DNA of 64,000 bases from CAZBAF01 sp964490245 (GTDB taxonomy: Bacteria; Patescibacteriota; Saccharimonadia; Saccharimonadales; JACDBH01). Numbering within the stretch: position 1 is the first letter of the stretch; every line of letters begins with the position of its first letter. Location: NCBI GenBank assembly GCA_964490245.1, contig CAZBAF010000001.1:1-64000 (forward strand), given 5' to 3'. Made by a program: the position numbers and the translations under genes. The notes below the pieces were generated by a model. That model did not search any database, had not been told where the DNA came from, and saw only the letters and a list, made by a program, of their open reading frames with translations. Positions 24,823 through 33,620 of this stretch are shown here, in pieces.

Positions 24823-26256
24823 ATGTCTAAATATACGCCGACAATCGGCATTGAGTGTCACGTGCAGCTTAAGACAGCTACCAAGCTGTTTGCAGCGGTT
24901 GGTAATGACGCGCGTGAGGCACAGCCGAATACCCTGATCAGTCACATTTGTCTCGGTATGCCGGGGGCGCTGCCGGTACTCAACAACAAGGCGGTCGAGT
25001 TGGCTGCCCGGGCAGCCTTTGCACTTGGCACTAAACCCCAAAAGTTCAGTAAGTTTGACCGCAAGCACTATTTTTATCCAGATTTACCGATGGGATATCA
25101 GATCAGTCAGTTCGATGAGCCGATTATTCTGGGCGGCTACGTCGATATAGAGGTAGAGGGTCAAAAGAAGCGTATTGCCATTACTCGCGCCCATCTGGAA
25201 GCCGATGCCGGCAAATCGACGCATCCGGAGGGCCAGGACTACAGTCTGGTTGACCTTAACCGTGCCGGTACGCCGCTGCTTGAGATAGTTTCTGAGCCGG
25301 TTCTACATACGCCGGCCGAGGCAAAGGCCTATGCCCGCGAGCTGTACCTGCTCATGAAGTACGCCGGTGTCAGCGATGTCGATCTGTATCACGGTAATAT
25401 GCGTTTTGATGTGAATGTATCGGTCAGCAAAACAGATGCGCTTGGTACCCGTACCGAGACTAAAAACCTCAACTCGTTCCGCAGTGTCGAGAAAGCAATC
25501 GAGTATGAAATCAAACGCCAGATAGACGTTTTAGAAAGCGGCAAGCAGGTTGTGCAGGAGACGCGTGGCTGGGACGATGCCAAGCAAAAGACCTTCAGCC
25601 AGCGCAGCAAAGAAGATGCCCATGATTACCGTTACTTTCCTGATCCTGACTTGCCGCCGGTGGTGCTGGACGATAAGTTCATTGCCCGTATTCAGGCTGA
25701 TATGCCTGACCTGCCGGCCGTGCTGCGTAAAGTGTTTGCCACACTTAAGCTGGACAGCTCGCAGGTGGATGTGCTGCTGGAGGAGCCGGAGCTGGCTAAC
25801 TTTGTGCGCGCAATCGCTGATGCGCACGATACCAAAACTGCCCGCACCATTGCTAACTGGCTGACCGGCGAGGTGCAGCGCTGGGTGGCCGAGGGGACTG
25901 CGACGTGGTCGCAGGTGCTGGACAAGCAGTCGCAGCTGACCGATCTGGTGGGGATGGTAGATGGCGGGCTGCTGAGCTCGACGGCGGCCAAAGAGGTGCT
26001 GAGCGATGTCATGCAATCCGGCGATGATCCTAAAAAAATCGCCGAGGCCAAAAACCTTATCCAGGAGTCCGACGAATCTGCGCTGGTGATGATTGTCGGC
26101 CAGGTACTGAGCGAAAACCAAAAGGCCGCCGATGACGTACGTGCCGGCGAAATGAAGGCCATCGGCTTCCTGGTGGGCCAGGTAATGAAAGCCAGCCAGG
26201 GCAAGGCCAACCCGGCCGTCGTGCAACAGATTATTAGAAAACAATTGGGGGTATAA
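24823..26256 (+). CDS. gatB: Asp/Glu-tRNA amidotransferase subunit B
   Basis: 477 residues, full length. It binds tRNA and activates the acyl group with ATP for transfer of ammonia from GatA. IGIECHVQLKT start, GMPGALPVLN, FDRKHYFYPDLPMGYQISQ, HLEADAGKSTH, DLNRAGTPLLEIVSEP and the YQY-like C-terminal tail domain (VVQQIIRKQLGV) are all standard. GGGAG precedes the ATG. Makes glutaminyl- and/or asparaginyl-tRNA where the direct synthetases are absent; those are not in view. Confidence 0.96.
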   Translation: MSKYTPTIGIECHVQLKTATKLFAAVGNDAREAQPNTLISHICLGMPGALPVLNNKAVELAARAAFALGTKPQKFSKFDRKHYFYPDLPMGYQISQFDEPIILGGYVDIEVEGQKKRIAITRAHLEADAGKSTHPEGQDYSLVDLNRAGTPLLEIVSEPVLHTPAEAKAYARELYLLMKYAGVSDVDLYHGNMRFDVNVSVSKTDALGTRTETKNLNSFRSVEKAIEYEIKRQIDVLESGKQVVQETRGWDDAKQKTFSQRSKEDAHDYRYFPDPDLPPVVLDDKFIARIQADMPDLPAVLRKVFATLKLDSSQVDVLLEEPELANFVRAIADAHDTKTARTIANWLTGEVQRWVAEGTATWSQVLDKQSQLTDLVGMVDGGLLSSTAAKEVLSDVMQSGDDPKKIAEAKNLIQESDESALVMIVGQVLSENQKAADDVRAGEMKAIGFLVGQVMKASQGKANPAVVQQIIRKQLGV

Positions 26257-26257
26257 A

Positions 26258-27160
26258 GTGAAGAAAACGGTCAGAAAAGCAGTGATTGCCGCGGCGGGGT
26301 TTGGGACGCGGTTTTTGCCGCAAACCAAAGCTATGCCAAAGGAAATGCTGCCCCTGATCGACAAGCCCATTATTCAGTACATCGTCGAGGATATGGTTGC
26401 TGCCGGCATCAAAGATATTATTATCGTTGGCAGCAGCAACAAGCGTTCAATTGAAGATCATTTTGACGTGCCCAGCGAGGATCTGCTGGCTAACCTGCGG
26501 GCCGGCGGCCCCAAAAAGCAGCCTTTTATTGATCAGATAGAGGCCATCGCCAATCTGGCCAACTTTGTCTACGTGCGCCAAAAGGGACCATATGGCACGG
26601 CGACGCCGGTGATGAATGTGGCGCATCTGATTGGTGATGAGCCGTTTATTTACGCCTTTGCGGACGATTTGACGGTCGGTACGCCGAATGCTTTTGAGCA
26701 GATGATTGCTCACTACGAAAAGCATCAAAGCATCATCCTGCCCAGCATCAGGCTAACTGAGGACAGCGCCTATGACCGCTATGGCGTACTGGGCGGCGAG
26801 CAGGTGGAGGATGGTGTGCTGCGGGTCAGCCAGATTGTTGAAAAGCCCGGCCGCAAGGCAGCACCGTCTGATATGGCAAGCGTGGGCGGCTATCTGCTGA
26901 CACCCGAGGTTTACCCCTATATTGAGGCAGGTTTTAAGAGCCTGCAGCCCGACCGGGAGTTCTATCTGAGCGATGAAGTACTTGCCCCGATGCTCAAGGA
27001 TGGCATTCCTGTCTTTGGCTGCGAAATCAAGGGCATGCGTTACGACACCGGTGATAAGCTGGAGTACCTCAAGACAGTGACCGATTTTGCGCTGAGCCAC
27101 CCGGAGCTGGGCGAAGACTTCAGGCAGTATCTGCAGCGCAAACTTGACAAAGGTGTATAA
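26258..27160 (+). CDS. galU: UTP-glucose-1-phosphate uridylyltransferase
   Basis: 300 residues; makes UDP-glucose for envelope glycans. Nucleotidyltransferase motif AAAGFGTRFLPQTKAMPKEMLP with the pyrophosphate-binding Arg/Lys, DKPIIQYIVED, and later VEKP and GMRYDTGDKLEYL are intact. GTG start 1 nt after the gatB stop with a GGGGGT site, so it belongs to the gat operon transcript. Its end holds a -10 for the next gene. Confidence 0.94.
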   Translation: MKKTVRKAVIAAAGFGTRFLPQTKAMPKEMLPLIDKPIIQYIVEDMVAAGIKDIIIVGSSNKRSIEDHFDVPSEDLLANLRAGGPKKQPFIDQIEAIANLANFVYVRQKGPYGTATPVMNVAHLIGDEPFIYAFADDLTVGTPNAFEQMIAHYEKHQSIILPSIRLTEDSAYDRYGVLGGEQVEDGVLRVSQIVEKPGRKAAPSDMASVGGYLLTPEVYPYIEAGFKSLQPDREFYLSDEVLAPMLKDGIPVFGCEIKGMRYDTGDKLEYLKTVTDFALSHPELGEDFRQYLQRKLDKGV

Positions 27161-27171
27161 TAGAGGGGCAT

Positions 27172-27432
27172 ATGGAGCAAGCTGCGGAGATATTGGTCAT
27201 CATCCTGTCAGTCGTACTGGCGATATTCCTGATCGTTGGCATTGCTCTTTTGATCCTGCTGATAAAACTCACCAAAACCATTAAACAGGTTGTCGAGAAA
27301 GCCGAGGGTGTTATAACCGATGTTGGAGCGGCCGCGCATTCGTTTAAGAATGTCGCGGGGCCTTTATCTATAGGCAAGCTGCTCATTAATCTGGCCGGAA
27401 CTGTTCTTAGTGGCAAAAAAAAGAGGAGGTAG
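27172..27432 (+). CDS. Small single-pass membrane protein
   Basis: 86 residues: one long hydrophobic helix (about 6-34), a short amphipathic stretch and a basic end KKKRR. The shape resembles DUF948-type envelope proteins but is too short for a firm call. TATAAT (27156-27161) lies 10 nt before the ATG: leaderless. First of three small envelope genes ending at 28085. Confidence 0.7.
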   Translation: MEQAAEILVIILSVVLAIFLIVGIALLILLIKLTKTIKQVVEKAEGVITDVGAAAHSFKNVAGPLSIGKLLINLAGTVLSGKKKRR

Positions 27433-27436
27433 TTTT

Positions 27437-27838
27437 ATGGGTAAAAACACGGGCAAGTGGGCGGCCGGTGCATTGGCTGCCGGTATCATAGGCTATATGG
27501 CGGGTATTTTGACTGCGCCTAAAAGCGGCCGCGAGACGCGCAAAGATATAAAAAACGCTGCCGTAAAGGCCCGTTCAGAGGCCGAGAAAAAGCTCAAGGC
27601 CGTACTGGCGGATCTGAATGACCGGCTGGAGGATGTTAAAAAGCGTGGTGCCAAGCTGAGCGGCAAAGCCAAAGACGAATTTGAAAAGGTTCAGGCCCGC
27701 GGTATTATCGCTAAAGACAAGGTACGCGAGATTTTGAGTATGATTCACGAGGGTGACGCGGATGATCCCGAGCTTAAGAAAGCGCTTAAAGACGCTAAAG
27801 AGGCACTGAAGCACCTCGATGCCTACGTCAAAAAATAA
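27437..27838 (+). CDS. YtxH-domain protein
   Basis: 133 residues from the ATG at 27437 (GAGGAGG 7 nt upstream). N-terminal hydrophobic Gly/Ala segment AAGIIGYMAGILTAPKSGRETR is the classic YtxH signature; the rest is a charged, probably coiled-coil helix rich in Lys, Glu and Ala. YtxH proteins occur in Gram-positive stress operons and have no defined activity. The next start lies inside its last codons. Confidence 0.85.
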   Translation: MGKNTGKWAAGALAAGIIGYMAGILTAPKSGRETRKDIKNAAVKARSEAEKKLKAVLADLNDRLEDVKKRGAKLSGKAKDEFEKVQARGIIAKDKVREILSMIHEGDADDPELKKALKDAKEALKHLDAYVKK

Positions 27839-28085
27839 AAAAGACAAAGCCAAAGATTATGAACAGCTGGGCCGGATTGTAGCCTCGGTCTACGAATCAG
27901 GCTATCTTGACGCTGCAAAAAGCTACCGGATGTCGTTACTTAAAGGCGTGATGCAGGGCCTGGGTGGTGTGGTCGGCGCAACGGTTGGCATTGCACTGCT
28001 GATCTGGATTCTTTCTTTATTTGGCGAACTGCCGCTGATTGGTAATTTCGTCGATGCGGTGCGCCGGACAATCGAACAACGATAG
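27819..28085 (+). CDS. DUF5665-like small membrane protein
   Basis: 88 residues: a Lys-rich head, an amphipathic segment (YEQLGRIVASVYESGYLDAA), one transmembrane helix and the ending LPLIGNFVDAVRRTIE. The order matches DUF5665 as I remember it; function unknown. It overlaps the YtxH gene by 20 bp in another frame, so the two are co-translated. Confidence 0.7.
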   Translation: MPTSKNKKDKAKDYEQLGRIVASVYESGYLDAAKSYRMSLLKGVMQGLGGVVGATVGIALLIWILSLFGELPLIGNFVDAVRRTIEQR

Positions 28086-28155
28086 ATCAATTTGACTTAA
28101 TTATCCCTGTTAGATTCGGCCGCGCGGGCCGTAAGCGTGTATAATTAGTAGTTGA

Positions 28156-31100
28156 ATGACAAAGCAGGGGAACAAGTTATCGCCGAGTGATTATGTGCAT
28201 TTGCACAATCATTCGCATTACAGTCTGCTGGACGGACTTAGCAAGCTGCCGGCCATGCTGGACTATGTAAAATCCGTGGGCATGGAGGCAGTGGCGCTGA
28301 CTGATCACGGCACGTTGTCGGGCCTGATCGAATTTTATAAAGAGGCCCAGGCCCGCGGCGTCAAACCTATCATGGGCATGGAGGCGTATGTTGCGCCGCG
28401 TAAGCATACGGACAAGGATGCCGGCAAAGACAAGCAGTATTACCACTTGATCCTGCTGGCGATGAACATGACCGGCTATCAGAACCTCATGCGTCTGAGT
28501 ACCATAGCCAATCTGGACGGTTTTTATTACAAGCCGCGCATTGACCGCGAACTGCTGCAGCAGTACAACGATGGCGTCATTGCGCTGTCGGCATGCATCG
28601 GCGGCGAGGTTGGCGATGCGCTGCGGCAGGGTCAGTACGAGCAGGCCAAACAGCACGCCGAGTGGTACAAGTCGGTTTTTGGTGATAGGTACTACCTGGA
28701 GGTGCAGGACCACGGCCACCCTAAACACCCGACCGTGTGGGACGAGCAGGTGCGCATTAACGAGCAGTTGTTCAAGTTGTCAAAGGAGCTTGATATACCA
28801 TGTGTGCTTACCTGCGATGCGCATTATCTGACGCATGCTGATCAGGAGGCTCACGAGATACTGCTGTGTGTCCAGACCGGCTCGTATCTGTCCGATACCA
28901 ACCGCATGAGCCTGGCAAACATGGAGCTGCACATCACTGATCCGGCCGAGTTAATCGAGCGGTGGGGTGCTGATCATCCTGAGGTTATTCAAAACACCCG
29001 GGCGATCGCTGACCGCTGCGATATCAGTCTCGAGCTGGGCAAGATTCTTATCCCCAAATTTCCGACACCGGGCAACGAAACAGAACACTCCTATCTGCAC
29101 AAGCTGGTCTGGCGCGGACTGGCGTGGCGCTATGGTGATAAAAGCGAGGAAGAAGCCGCCGGATTAACGATAGAGCAGGCTCGGCAGCTTATCCCCCCGT
29201 CCGTTGCCGAACGGGCTGATTACGAGCTGGGTGTGATCGAAAAAATGGGCTTTAACGGCTATTTCCTTATTATCTGGGACTTTATTAAATGGGGCAAGGA
29301 TCAGGGGATTGTGTTCGGGCCGGGCCGCGGTTCGGCGGCGGGATCAATTGTGGCTTATGCGCTGAGAATCACCGAGCTGGACCCGATTGGATATGACCTG
29401 CTGTTTGAGCGCTTTTTAAACCCCGATCGTATCAGCATGCCCGACATCGACATCGACATTCAGGATACGCGGCGCGGCGAAGTCATTCAGTACTGCGTTG
29501 ACAAGTACGGCTCGGAACGTGTTGCCAATATTGTGACCTTTGGCAAAATGGCGGCCCGTAATGCTGTGCGTGATGTGGCGCGTGTACTGCAGGTGCCTTA
29601 TGCCGAGGCCGACCGGCTGGCCAAAATGATTCCGCCGCCGGTGCAGGGCCGGCATATTCCGTTGACCACCTCATTGGTCGATGACGCCGATCTAAAGCGC
29701 GAAAACGAAACCAACGAACAGTCCGCGCGTGTGTTTAATCTGGCCACCAAACTGGAAGGCACCATCCGCAGCCACGGTGTGCATGCGGCCGGCGTGGTGA
29801 TCGCACCTGATGATATCGTGAAGTTTGTGCCGCTTGAAATGGCTCAAAAAGGTGTTGTGGCCACCCAGTATTCAATGGGGCCGATTGAAGAGCTGGGCCT
29901 GCTGAAGATGGACTTTTTGGGGCTGAGCAACCTTACGATTATCAAGAACGCGCTTAGAATTATTAAAAAGGTTTATCAAAAAGAAATAGATATCAACACG
30001 GTGCCGCTTGATGACGCCAAAACTTTCGAGCTGTTACAGCGGGGCGATACGACCGGAGTTTTCCAGCTGGAGTCCTCCGGCATGAAGCGCTACCTCAAGG
30101 AGCTTAAGCCAACCGAGTTCAGCGATATCATTGCCATGTGTGCACTGTACCGGCCCGGACCATTGACAGCCGGTCTGACTGACTCCTTTGTTAAGCGCAA
30201 AAACGGCCTCGAAGAGGTCACCTATGATCACGAACTGGCCCGCTCGGCGCTGCAGTCCACCTACGGCGTTATCGTTTACCAGGAACAGGTGATGCAGATG
30301 AGTAAGGAAATGTGCGGTTTCACCGGCGGCGAGGCTGATACGCTGCGTAAAGCGATCGGCAAAAAGAACCGCGAAGTTATGGACAAAATGGGTCAGCAGT
30401 TTATTGACGGAGCCGTCAAAAACGGTGTGCCCGAACACGTCGTGCAGAAAATCTGGAAGGATATTCTTGGTTTTGCCGATTATGCGTTTAACAAATCGCA
30501 CTCTGCCTGCTACGCCCTGATTGCCTATCAGACAGCGTACTTAAAAGCCCATTATCCATCGGCTTTTATGGCCGCGCTTATGACCAGTGATTATGATGAT
30601 ACTGATCGGCTCAGTATTGAGATTAACGAATGCACGCATGTCGGTATTGAGGTTTTGCCGCCGGATGTCAACGAATCTTATCTGGAGTTTGCCGTGGTGC
30701 CAAAAGGCGATCCGCTGCATGACCCCATCCGCTTTGGCTTGAATGCGGTTAAAAACGTCGGCACCGGTGCGGTCGAAGAGATTCTGCGCGCCCGTGAAGT
30801 GGTCGGGCATTTTGGCAAGCTCGAGGATATCTTTACTCATGTCAATCCCCGTATCGTTAACCGCAAGGCGCTTGAAAGCCTGATTAAGGCCGGTGCGCTT
30901 GATAATTTTGGCCCCCGGGGTCAGCTGCTGGCCAATGTTGACGTGTTGTTGGCGTTTGCTAACCGTATTCAGAAAGAACAGGCACTTGGCCAGGTTGGAT
31001 TGTTTGGCGAAGATTCGGATGCCGGTGCGCACATGCTGCCTCAGATTGTGCTGGAAAAATCAGACCTGCCCGAGAACCGTCAAGAGCAGCTCAAGTGGGA

Positions 31101-31812
31101 GCGCGAACTGCTGGGTCTGTATCTCTCTGAGCATCCGCTCAAGACATATGAGACGTATTTAAGCGAACTGACCGTGCCGCTGGCCGAACTAAAGCCCGAA
31201 ATGGACAACCGGATGGTCACCATTGGCGGTGCAATCGAGGACGTGCGCGAAATCACCACCCGCAATGGCCAGAAGATGGCTTTTGTAAAAATTATCGACT
31301 TAACGGGTGAGACAGAGGTGATACTATTCCCTGGTACCTACCAGCAGACAGCCGGCATCTGGGAGCGCGATCGGATTGTGCTTATTAAGGGCAAGATAAA
31401 CGGCAAGGACCGTATGACCGGCGAGCCAACGGCAGAGGTGAAGGTGCTGGTTGATGAAGCGCGTGAAATCACTCTGACACAGGCCGAGGCTTATCAACCA
31501 ACCGGCAAGCGGCAAAAAATCCCCGGCAGCGGCCGCAAAGCTGCGGTCAGCTCGCTGGGAGCCAAAAAAGCTCAAGCACCAGTTAAAGACCCGCGCGTCT
31601 ACATACGTTTACCCGACAGCAATAATGAGCAACAACTCTTGTCGCTTAAATCAGTGCTTGATGCCCATGTTGGCACAGTAGAGGTGGTGCTGGTGCTGGG
31701 ACCCTCGGATAAAAAGCAGATCATCAAACTGCCAAGCGGCGTGGAGCCTGCCGAAGACGTACTGAGTAAGCTGCGCGGGCTGGTCGGTGATCAGCACGTG
31801 GTGGTGCAGTAG
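28156..31812 (+). CDS. dnaE: DNA polymerase III alpha subunit
   Basis: 1218 residues; the replicative polymerase. The N-terminal PHP domain (HLHNHSHYSLLDG, ALTDHGTLSGL) keeps metal-binding His/Asp and may proofread, since DnaE carries no DnaQ-type exonuclease. Palm-domain acidic residues lie in MPDIDIDIQD near 428. Tandem helix-hairpin-helix and an OB domain (VTIGGAIEDVREI ... EVILFPGTY near 1015-1060) follow, with a basic linker and C-terminal domain. TATAAT (28140-28145) is 10 nt before the ATG: leaderless. A GC-rich hairpin near 28118-28133 sits upstream of the -10. Confidence 0.97.
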   Translation: MTKQGNKLSPSDYVHLHNHSHYSLLDGLSKLPAMLDYVKSVGMEAVALTDHGTLSGLIEFYKEAQARGVKPIMGMEAYVAPRKHTDKDAGKDKQYYHLILLAMNMTGYQNLMRLSTIANLDGFYYKPRIDRELLQQYNDGVIALSACIGGEVGDALRQGQYEQAKQHAEWYKSVFGDRYYLEVQDHGHPKHPTVWDEQVRINEQLFKLSKELDIPCVLTCDAHYLTHADQEAHEILLCVQTGSYLSDTNRMSLANMELHITDPAELIERWGADHPEVIQNTRAIADRCDISLELGKILIPKFPTPGNETEHSYLHKLVWRGLAWRYGDKSEEEAAGLTIEQARQLIPPSVAERADYELGVIEKMGFNGYFLIIWDFIKWGKDQGIVFGPGRGSAAGSIVAYALRITELDPIGYDLLFERFLNPDRISMPDIDIDIQDTRRGEVIQYCVDKYGSERVANIVTFGKMAARNAVRDVARVLQVPYAEADRLAKMIPPPVQGRHIPLTTSLVDDADLKRENETNEQSARVFNLATKLEGTIRSHGVHAAGVVIAPDDIVKFVPLEMAQKGVVATQYSMGPIEELGLLKMDFLGLSNLTIIKNALRIIKKVYQKEIDINTVPLDDAKTFELLQRGDTTGVFQLESSGMKRYLKELKPTEFSDIIAMCALYRPGPLTAGLTDSFVKRKNGLEEVTYDHELARSALQSTYGVIVYQEQVMQMSKEMCGFTGGEADTLRKAIGKKNREVMDKMGQQFIDGAVKNGVPEHVVQKIWKDILGFADYAFNKSHSACYALIAYQTAYLKAHYPSAFMAALMTSDYDDTDRLSIEINECTHVGIEVLPPDVNESYLEFAVVPKGDPLHDPIRFGLNAVKNVGTGAVEEILRAREVVGHFGKLEDIFTHVNPRIVNRKALESLIKAGALDNFGPRGQLLANVDVLLAFANRIQKEQALGQVGLFGEDSDAGAHMLPQIVLEKSDLPENRQEQLKWERELLGLYLSEHPLKTYETYLSELTVPLAELKPEMDNRMVTIGGAIEDVREITTRNGQKMAFVKIIDLTGETEVILFPGTYQQTAGIWERDRIVLIKGKINGKDRMTGEPTAEVKVLVDEAREITLTQAEAYQPTGKRQKIPGSGRKAAVSSLGAKKAQAPVKDPRVYIRLPDSNNEQQLLSLKSVLDAHVGTVEVVLVLGPSDKKQIIKLPSGVEPAEDVLSKLRGLVGDQHVVVQ

Positions 31813-31816
31813 GTCT

Positions 31817-32896
31817 TTAGCGGACGGCGCCGCTGGCCGACAGCAATACAAAGCCCAAATAGACAATAGCCAGTACGGTCAGGTCGATATGCAGATGGCG
31901 GGCAATAAAACGTTCGCCCGAGGCGAGGCGTTTTCTGATGTGGAAACCTTTATGCAGGGCCCAGAGCAAGCCCACACTGCAGACAGCCAGGATGACAGCA
32001 GCGGCGCTAAAGAATGTGTTGTCTATCCCGAACAGCTGCACGCGTCTGGTAGTAAGAGGCGCGGCTGCGATAGTGTCGTCGTCTTCAGTCAGCGAGACGG
32101 CAATGATCTCCTCTTCTTTTTGGGCCGGTTCGGGTTCGGGTTCCGGCGTGGGCTCGGCAGCCGGCTCTTCCGGTGCGGCGGTCGGTTGCGGTGACGGTGC
32201 TGACGGAGTTGGCTTATTGGCGGCGGGCTGCACTGCGGACGGTGCTGCCGCTGGCGGCGGACTGGCGGGGGGCGGGGCGGCAGCCGAGGCCACCTGCGGT
32301 TTGGCATACATAGCGACGACGACGGTCTGTTGCCCGTGTCCGATAAAATCCGGGCTGTTGGCTATGCCAAAGCCGACCTCTGTGTAATTGGTCGAGAGCA
32401 GGTTGGCTTTGTGTCCCGGACTGTTCATCCAGCCGGTTACCGCCGCTGCGCTGGTCATATAGCCATAGGCCAGATTTTCACCGGCGGCAAGATACTGATA
32501 GCCCGCATTGACAATAAATACCCAGGGCTGCTGTCCGTCCGGTGTCTGATGTGACCAATAGTTGCGATTAACCATGTCATTGGCTTTGGCTTGGGCGGCG
32601 GCGTTGAGCAGTCCGTTAGCCGAAAGTGCCGCCACGCCGTTATTGGCGCGCTGCACGTTGGTGGCGCTGAGCAGTCCGGCCTGGCTGACATTGGTAGCAT
32701 AGGCAAGGACACCGTCGTTATCGGCATTCCACTGCAGTCTGTGCAGGTGCGGTTGCCACGACAGTCCGGTCGCAAAAATGGTGAGCGCAATGGCCGGCAC
32801 ATACCGGCTGCGGCGCAGGACGCGACGCCATTTGCTGACGGGGGCGGTTGAACGGGTAAGGCGCGGTTTTCGGGCAGGCTTTTTGGTTTTTTTCAT
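31817..32896 (-). CDS. CAP-domain (SCP/PR1-like) membrane protein
   Basis: 359 residues. Basic N-terminus, signal anchor (about 30-48), then a CAP domain: NVQRANNGVAALS, AAQAKANDMVNRNYWSHQTPDG, AGENLAYGY, WMNSPGHKANLLSTNYTEVGFGI. The two His and two Glu of the CAP cavity are visible. A 70-residue Pro/Ala/Glu-rich spacer and two C-terminal transmembrane helices follow, an unusual layout that would loop the CAP domain outside. Possible roles are wall remodelling or host contact. TATACT (32926-32921, reverse) gives a 17-nt leader. Ends 4 nt from dnaE, convergent. Confidence 0.85.
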   Translation of the reverse strand: MKKTKKPARKPRLTRSTAPVSKWRRVLRRSRYVPAIALTIFATGLSWQPHLHRLQWNADNDGVLAYATNVSQAGLLSATNVQRANNGVAALSANGLLNAAAQAKANDMVNRNYWSHQTPDGQQPWVFIVNAGYQYLAAGENLAYGYMTSAAAVTGWMNSPGHKANLLSTNYTEVGFGIANSPDFIGHGQQTVVVAMYAKPQVASAAAPPPASPPPAAAPSAVQPAANKPTPSAPSPQPTAAPEEPAAEPTPEPEPEPAQKEEEIIAVSLTEDDDTIAAAPLTTRRVQLFGIDNTFFSAAAVILAVCSVGLLWALHKGFHIRKRLASGERFIARHLHIDLTVLAIVYLGFVLLSASGAVR

Positions 32897-32946
32897 ATCT
32901 GTTTTTAAAGCTTTAGCTTAAGTATAGAACATACATCACTTAACTG

Positions 32947-33441
32947 CTAGTGAAATCTCAGCCGGTACAACGCCATGGCTGCGGCCTGGATTACATTAAG
33001 GGATTCTTTGCGTCCAAACATGGGTATTTCGACCACATCAGAGGCAAGAGCGCACAGCTCAGGATCCAGGCCCTCGACCTCGTTGCCGAGCAGCAACGCG
33101 ACTTTTTCGGGCGGTTGCCACTGGTGCAGGGGTACGGAGCCTTTGGCCTGCTCGAGGGCGGCAACTGCGTAGCCCTCGGCTTTAACCTGTCTGATTATCA
33201 GCGCGATGTCAGGTTCGTACTGCCAATTAACCATTGTGCCGGCTCCCAGAGCGGTCTTATCTATCTGCTTGTCTATTTTTGCCGCTAGGTACGGCAGGCG
33301 TTTATCATCGGGCATGCCGGGGTACGGGGTGTATCCGGTCAGAAAAACCTTCTTTACCCCCATGCCGTCGGCCGTACGCAGCAGCGAGCCGACATTATGG
33401 GTGCTGCGCATATCGTGGGCAATGACAACCAAATTCCTCAT
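32947..33441 (-). CDS. SpoU/TrmH-family RNA 2'-O-methyltransferase
   Basis: 164 residues, the short single-domain form. SPOUT knot motifs: AHDMRSTHNVGSLLRTADGMGV (motif 1 Asn/Arg), LLLGNEVEGLDPEL (motif 2) and IPMFGRKESLNVIQAAAMALYR (motif 3). Methylates ribose in tRNA or rRNA using SAM; the target is not deducible. It may be co-transcribed with the divergently spaced CAP gene, 50 nt downstream on the same strand. Confidence 0.92.
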   Translation of the reverse strand: MRNLVVIAHDMRSTHNVGSLLRTADGMGVKKVFLTGYTPYPGMPDDKRLPYLAAKIDKQIDKTALGAGTMVNWQYEPDIALIIRQVKAEGYAVAALEQAKGSVPLHQWQPPEKVALLLGNEVEGLDPELCALASDVVEIPMFGRKESLNVIQAAAMALYRLRFH

Positions 33442-33460
33442 AACCTACCTAGCTTATCAG

Positions 33461-33585
33461 TTTTTAATTTTCAATCATTAATTTCTAATTTTCATTGAAT
33501 TTTCAATATCTCAATGTTCAGGCTGTTTCGACTATTGCGTTATTGCTTATTGAATGAAATTGCCAAATTAGAAATTGAAAATTTC
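33461..33585. repeat. Heptamer arrays upstream of pilB
   Basis: 33461-33495 has five contiguous 7-nt units (TTTTTAA, TTTTCAA, TCATTAA, TTTCTAA, TTTTCAT), a 4-nt slip, then TTTTCAA and two weaker units to 33520. On the opposite side 33565-33585 has AAATTAG, AAATTGA, AAATTTC. The two arrays are roughly inverted to each other and make the 180-nt gap AT-rich. Confidence 0.65.
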
Positions 33586-33620
33586 CCATGCCGTGCGCTT
33601 ATGGCTATAATGTATCCATA

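Noticed and set aside
25531..26370. 279-codon open frame on the minus strand opposite gatB
   Set aside because: Lies entirely across gatB and the galU start, a high-confidence pair; no ribosome site or promoter, and its composition is that of a reverse-strand shadow.
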